Of a stretch of 27,935 nt of DNA, positions 24,021 to 27,935 are shown piece by piece. Origin of the DNA: Methanocella sp. Its GTDB lineage: Archaea; Halobacteriota; Methanocellia; Methanocellales; Methanocellaceae. A model generated the notes under the pieces. That model ran no database searches, was not told the DNA's origin, and worked only from the letters and a program-made list of their open reading frames with translations. How positions within the stretch are numbered: the stretch's first letter is position 1; each line of letters starts with the position of its first letter. The translations under genes were made by a program, and so were the position numbers. The DNA lies in assembly GCF_035506375.1 (NCBI RefSeq), contig NZ_DATJPM010000086.1, positions 1 through 27,935 of the forward strand, written 5' to 3'.

Positions 24021-24812
24021 ATGTTATATAACATAAAAAAAATATTCGGGAATATGCTTGAGTCTATTAAATATACGCATACTATCTCGGCGATCCCGTA
24101 TATCATAAAAAACCCTTCGCTGATGCTGACCGCCACGGAGGGATTATCCCGGTATTATTTCGCAAGGTCCCTGTCGAAAATGTCGGGGCGAGATTTTTTC
24201 GAGGACATGCAGTACTTTTTACCAAACGACCTGACGGAGCACCTCGCAAAATATCATTTTGTCGACAACGGCATTCGATTGAATATGTATTCGCTCATAA
24301 AAAAATATAAGCCAGAGATCGTGATCGAGACGGGCGTGGGAGACGGTGCTTCGAGCGCTTTCACGCTGGCGGCGATGCACGAGAACAAGAAGGGCCACCT
24401 CTATTCTATCGACCTTCCGCCCTACGAATGCTTTACCTCGAAGGGGACGGACAAGGACGGCCAGATGGTCTACATCATCGGCGATGGCTCGGACCACCAT
24501 TTCACGGAGAATAAGGTGGGAAAATTCATCCCCGAGTACGTTAAGGACCGGTGGACACTGATAGCCGGCGACGCGAAGGTCGAGCTGCCAAAGCTGCTGG
24601 AGAAGCTCGGCGATATCTCGATATTCTTCCACGACAGCCTCCATACGTATGACCACATGCTCTTCGAATACGAGGCCGCGTGGCCGCATATCACGGAAGG
24701 CGGCCTGCTCCTGTCGCACGATGTGCTATGGAATAACGCGTTCTCCTCCTTTTGCCGGATGAAGCAAAGAAAGCCGGTCATATACCGTAGCCTCGGCATT
24801 ATCAAAAAGTAA
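24021..24812 (+). CDS. Class I SAM-dependent methyltransferase
   Basis: 263 residues. Motif I is VIETGVGDGASS (about 101-112), the acidic end of the second strand is YSIDLPPYE (D131), and the later strands appear as GDAKVELPKLL, IFFHDSLHTYDHM and EGGLLLSHDV. This order and the DSLHTYDH segment fit the Methyltransf_24-type O-methyltransferases often found in glycan and lipopolysaccharide gene clusters. It has no membrane segment. The ATG at 24021 has only a weak ribosome-binding site; an alternative ATG at 24057 would remove 12 residues before the conserved region. It is the only plus-strand gene in this part and converges on the SGNH gene with a 3-bp gap. O-methylation of a sugar is a reasonable but unproven role. 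Confidence 0.8.
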   Translation: MLYNIKKIFGNMLESIKYTHTISAIPYIIKNPSLMLTATEGLSRYYFARSLSKMSGRDFFEDMQYFLPNDLTEHLAKYHFVDNGIRLNMYSLIKKYKPEIVIETGVGDGASSAFTLAAMHENKKGHLYSIDLPPYECFTSKGTDKDGQMVYIIGDGSDHHFTENKVGKFIPEYVKDRWTLIAGDAKVELPKLLEKLGDISIFFHDSLHTYDHMLFEYEAAWPHITEGGLLLSHDVLWNNAFSSFCRMKQRKPVIYRSLGIIKK

Positions 24813-24815
24813 GGC

Positions 24816-25664
24816 TCAAGTCATTATACCGTATTTTTTTTTCAGCTGGCTTTTAATGAAGGGCATGATTCTGCCGTTCACGTGGATCTCGTCCGCGGAG
24901 AATGCGTCCGCGATGAAGCCATCCTGGTCCGCGACCTCGGGATAAATATCGATATATCCATACCCGTTCTTCTCGCAAAAGGCCCGGAGCTTTTCATTAA
25001 ACGTCCGGTTGATCCAGCTCCGGATCTCCGGCGTCGCCAGGAATGGATAGCTGGATCGGAATTCATCGAAGAGCTCCCGTCTCATCCGTTCCGTCGCGTA
25101 GGGCGGATACCTGAAGATCTGCTTCGGGGCGGGAATAACGCCGTAGACGACGAAGTTCACGCCTGCATTACGCAATTGCTCGAGGACTTCCCCGTAGTTG
25201 GAGATCGCCCGGTCCATGAATTCTTCCATTGTAACGCCGTTCTGGCTTTTTCGATACTGGTTATAGATGTGGACGCGGCAGTCGATCTCGCCGAATACGA
25301 GAATGATGAGGTCCTTTTTAAGATCGATCCGGCCGAGCTCGGAGAACAATTTTTGGTTCGACCGTATGGTACTGTTCTTGTTTTTCAGGTTATAGGCGGT
25401 CGCGGGGCCGATGTTATGGACGATGAAGGACCGTGTCCGCTTGAAAGCCCACGAATGGCTATCGCCGATGACGTGGACGAGGGGCCGGTTGAATGACCGG
25501 GCATATGCCACCGAGTAAATATTATTAAATTTGACCAGAAAAGTGTTGAGTTCCATTTTAAAAAAAAAGCCCATGAAAAAAAAGAGGCCTCGTTCCCGGA
25601 TGACCTCGGAGGCGATGGATATGTAACGAATAATTTTCGATGGATAATCATTATTCGTATTCAT
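24816..25664 (-). CDS. SGNH/GDSL-type hydrolase or acyl esterase
   Basis: 282 residues. After about 60 residues with a hydrophobic patch (GLFFFMGFFF, 26-35), the SGNH blocks appear in order: VIGDSHSW (nucleophile S69), VFGEIDCRVH (block III, about 124-132, with Glu-Ile-Asp where G-N-D is usual), and ADEIHVN (D258 and H261 of the catalytic dyad). SGNH enzymes act as esterases or, in glycan clusters, as O-acetyl transferring or removing enzymes. No signal peptide is evident, but the hydrophobic patch could attach it to the membrane. It is the last gene of a minus-strand run after the FemAB copy 6 and DUF354 genes. The block III deviation deserves attention because that Asn usually helps form the oxyanion hole. 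Confidence 0.8.
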   Translation of the reverse strand: MNTNNDYPSKIIRYISIASEVIRERGLFFFMGFFFKMELNTFLVKFNNIYSVAYARSFNRPLVHVIGDSHSWAFKRTRSFIVHNIGPATAYNLKNKNSTIRSNQKLFSELGRIDLKKDLIILVFGEIDCRVHIYNQYRKSQNGVTMEEFMDRAISNYGEVLEQLRNAGVNFVVYGVIPAPKQIFRYPPYATERMRRELFDEFRSSYPFLATPEIRSWINRTFNEKLRAFCEKNGYGYIDIYPEVADQDGFIADAFSADEIHVNGRIMPFIKSQLKKKYGIMT

Positions 25665-25727
25665 ATGCGGCCATTTCTCCGTCTTATGCCTATCTGGCTT
25701 TTCAACGATAAAAATTATGCACGGCGG

Positions 25728-26840
25728 CTATTTAAAATTATACTGAAGTTGCGGGCTTTGCTTGATCTCCGCGAGGGACCCCGGATAGTTTTCTATGAAC
25801 CAGACAAGGAAAGCGGTCACATCGATTTTATCTTTTAAGAATATTTCCCTTTTTCGCGCCCAGTCCCTTTTCGAAGCCCCGATGTCCGCCAGGATTTCGT
25901 CAGCCTTCCGCAACAGCTCGGTCTCATCGTAAAAGCTATAGACGAGGCCGTATTTATTTTGTAGCTCATCCATGATACCGATGATAGAGGTGACGCTACG
26001 GGGTCCTGCCCTATACATCAGGCGCTCGAAGTGAAGCGCAGGCACTCCCAGGATCGCGGCCTCGTTCGCGCTCGTGGAGCCTTCGCCTATATAGAGTTTC
26101 GAATAGTAGAGAAGATGATGGTATTTCATCGGGTCGATCCGCCGCTGATATTTTTTTAGGCCGGGATCCAGCTCGACCTCGGAGGAGATAATGACCTCGC
26201 CCTTTTTTATGAGCTTCTCGATGAGAAGGGGCATGTATCTGGCATCGAACTTCTCGCTCCTCGTGTCGTGCGTGGCGTTGAAGGCCGCAAAACGTAATAG
26301 AAAGATATTATCTCCCTCGGTCAGGCCCAGGTCGGCGAGGACTGAGGGGTCCGGCTTAAAATAATTAGGGTGGAGGTATGCCAATTCCTTGCACCCCGCG
26401 AAGCGAATATGCTTTTTACCCAGGTCTTTTTTAAAGCTCTCCGGAGTCAGGATGATGTCCGTGTTGGGATAGGCGATGAAATTCGTCAGATCGGCGTGCT
26501 CCGTATCTGTTATACCGATATGGGCCTTTCCGAAAATTCGGCTGATCGGCCCCGCGATCTCCGACGTGGTGCTGATCAGGATATCAGGATCAAAACGTTT
26601 TACAAGCCGGTACATCTCCATTTCGCCGTTAACCAGAAGGACGAGTTTGCCCAGGATGCCGCAATTGACGTTGTTATATAGGATGCTATAATCGAACCCA
26701 TAGCCTTTTATCAGGTCCAGGGCTATCTCCTTGATGGAGATCGCGATCTTAACCGTATGCCCATCCTTTTCGAGCCGCCACGCGAGGTTCTTAAAAAGGT
26801 GGATCTGGGCAGGGTGGCCGATCTCGATCAATATCCGCAC
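25728..26840 (-). CDS. DUF354-type glycosyltransferase/UDP-GlcNAc epimerase-like protein
   Basis: 370 residues from the GTG at 26840, preceded by GGGATGAT as ribosome-binding site. The start is set by the family N-terminus (VRILIEIGHPAQIHLFKNLA); a GTG at 26912 would add 24 unrelated residues. Further family features are DILISTTSEIAGPISRIFGK, GITDTEHADLTNFIAYPNTD, and the C-terminal nucleotide-sugar region LYIGEGSTSANEAAILGVPAL. The DUF354 family has the GT-B fold, is related to UDP-GlcNAc 2-epimerases, and is common in archaeal surface-sugar clusters. It probably handles a nucleotide sugar or transfers it to a glycan in the cytoplasm. It follows FemAB copy 6 by 91 bp and precedes the SGNH gene by 63 bp, so one transcription unit is plausible. 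The exact reaction is unknown. Confidence 0.85.
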   Translation of the reverse strand: MRILIEIGHPAQIHLFKNLAWRLEKDGHTVKIAISIKEIALDLIKGYGFDYSILYNNVNCGILGKLVLLVNGEMEMYRLVKRFDPDILISTTSEIAGPISRIFGKAHIGITDTEHADLTNFIAYPNTDIILTPESFKKDLGKKHIRFAGCKELAYLHPNYFKPDPSVLADLGLTEGDNIFLLRFAAFNATHDTRSEKFDARYMPLLIEKLIKKGEVIISSEVELDPGLKKYQRRIDPMKYHHLLYYSKLYIGEGSTSANEAAILGVPALHFERLMYRAGPRSVTSIIGIMDELQNKYGLVYSFYDETELLRKADEILADIGASKRDWARKREIFLKDKIDVTAFLVWFIENYPGSLAEIKQSPQLQYNFK

Positions 26841-26931
26841 GATATCATCCCCCGGGAATGAGTTCCCATTCTGGCCACGAATCCTGGATATCCCTGCATA
26901 ATCTCCGTACACTCGGGTAAATAGTTCATCA

Positions 26932-27935
26932 TCAGATCAGTTTCTTCCTCACGAGGTTATAATAGGACCACTGGGCCAAATTTCCTATGAGATCCGTTTT
27001 CGTGAGGGTAAAAAACATCTCGAGGGATGGATTAAATTTCGACTGGTAGGTGCAAAACCTCTGTGTATTCGCTCCCACGATCTCGAATTTTTTATATCCA
27101 CTTTCCTTTGCCCGCTTGATCAGTTCCCACGTCGCAAATTCTTGATTGCCGTAGAGTTTTTTATTGATAATCGACAGGCCCCATAATAATCGGAACGTAT
27201 CCTTATACTCGCAGCTGACTTCGATGTCCTGTAAGGTCTTATCCTGCGTTAAAAAATGTATTTTTAAGTTATCGGGGAAAGTCTGAAAGATGTCGTCGAG
27301 ATAGGCCTGGCCGGTCAGCGGCAGGTTCATGCCCTGATCGTTAAAAAGTTTTTTCAACATATTATATAATCGGGCGACGTCGTAGGATTGTTCGATCTTT
27401 ACACCGGGCTTTCCGAACGATTTTATCCGCTCCCGGCAATCCTTGCCGAAATTCTTCCAGATTACGCCCAGGGGGTCCCGGAGGTCGATCACGTAGGTGT
27501 AATGGTTTTCCACGCCATAGCCGTTCCACTTGAAGGGCCGGACGTCGATGAATTCAGGGGCGGTGATGATCGACGTATAATTCGGCATGAACTTTTTTAT
27601 TTCCGCATCGATCTCGTCTCCGATGGCGTTGCCATAGATCTCTTTTCTTTTTTGCTTTACAGTGTCGTATACCGGTGCCATCACCGGGCCCAGGTACGGT
27701 ACACTGGTCAAAGGTGGCGGCGAAAAGACCATATTCAAACCATTATAATACCGATAAAAGAGCGGGAAAATACAGATCAGCTCATTACCCCGATAAATAC
27801 CATAGGGAAACAGCTGATACCGGGTATGCTTTTCCATGATCCGCAGAAAATCCCACCGATGGAACAGCAGGCCATAGGGACTCCTCTCCACGAACTCATC
27901 CCAAAGCGCCTGGTCACCGATCAACTCAACCGACA
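26932..27935 (-). CDS. FemAB-like acyltransferase, copy 6 (5' end beyond the window)
   Basis: At least 334 residues. The frame is open to the right edge with SVELIGDQALWDEF, which matches the first residues of the other copies (MKIELIGD), so only a few residues are missing and the TTG at 27924 is not the true start. Blocks seen are LLFHRWDFLRIMEKHTRY, SPPPLTSVPYLG, YTYVIDLRDPLGVIWKNFG with KDCRERIKSFGK, FPDNLKIHFLTQDK and QSKFNPSLEMFF. It shares with copy 1 features that copies 2-5 lack: the APVYD/GPVYD-KQ-RKE segment, RPFKWNGY or RPYKWNGY, and a C-terminal KTDLIG/KKDLIG. It differs from copy 1 by keeping the SKFNP block. It lies 18.7 kb from the end of the tandem array and on the opposite strand. 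Confidence 0.85.
   Translation of the reverse strand, partial: SVELIGDQALWDEFVERSPYGLLFHRWDFLRIMEKHTRYQLFPYGIYRGNELICIFPLFYRYYNGLNMVFSPPPLTSVPYLGPVMAPVYDTVKQKRKEIYGNAIGDEIDAEIKKFMPNYTSIITAPEFIDVRPFKWNGYGVENHYTYVIDLRDPLGVIWKNFGKDCRERIKSFGKPGVKIEQSYDVARLYNMLKKLFNDQGMNLPLTGQAYLDDIFQTFPDNLKIHFLTQDKTLQDIEVSCEYKDTFRLLWGLSIINKKLYGNQEFATWELIKRAKESGYKKFEIVGANTQRFCTYQSKFNPSLEMFFTLTKTDLIGNLAQWSYYNLVRKKLI

Noticed and set aside
26841..26912. N-terminal extension of the DUF354 protein
   Set aside because: The family begins at the strand VRILIEIG, and a ribosome-binding site sits directly before the GTG at 26840.

Overview
The window looks like part of an archaeal chromosome, most probably from a methanogenic euryarchaeon of the Methanocella type. 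That assignment is an inference. It rests on several secreted proteins with long Thr-Pro linkers, TATA-like promoter elements instead of bacterial -35/-10 pairs, short leaders, and the mix of families (DUF354, FemAB-like and GT-C-like membrane proteins). No rRNA, tRNA, CRISPR array, transposase or integrase was found. Nearly every gene belongs to cell-surface or exopolysaccharide biology.

Layout. Positions 1-2381 (minus) hold the 5' part of a secreted subtilisin-like peptidase, followed by Thr-Pro linkers and LamG modules; it runs off the left edge. An AT-rich divergent gap follows. From 2761 to 9249 (plus) a flippase-like membrane protein is followed by five tandem FemAB-like acyltransferase paralogs, tightly packed and probably one operon. 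At 9253-10263 (minus) lies an M48 (HtpX-like) protein with a broken zinc motif, fused to a GNAT acetyltransferase. From 10394 to 21744 (minus) there are three paralogous secreted heparinase II/III-like polysaccharide lyases with different C-terminal modules, plus a small membrane-anchored surface protein. From 21907 to 23932 (minus) there is a large GT-C-like membrane protein and a small membrane partner. From 24021 to 27935 there is a SAM methyltransferase (plus), and on the minus strand an SGNH hydrolase, a DUF354 glycosyltransferase/epimerase-like protein and a sixth FemAB-like gene cut by the right edge.

How it may work together (inference). Sugar units built in the cytoplasm (DUF354, GT-C-like protein, methyltransferase, SGNH enzyme) could be aminoacylated or otherwise acylated by the FemAB-like enzymes while lipid-linked, and moved across the membrane by the flippase. 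The secreted lyases and the S8 peptidase would then remodel the resulting uronic-acid-rich matrix, comparable to methanochondroitin of Methanosarcina. The six-fold FemAB expansion beside a flippase and matrix lyases is the best candidate here for an undescribed system.

Limits: all calls come from reading the sequence by eye. No homology search, structure prediction or promoter scan was run, and residue positions are approximate where marked as such.
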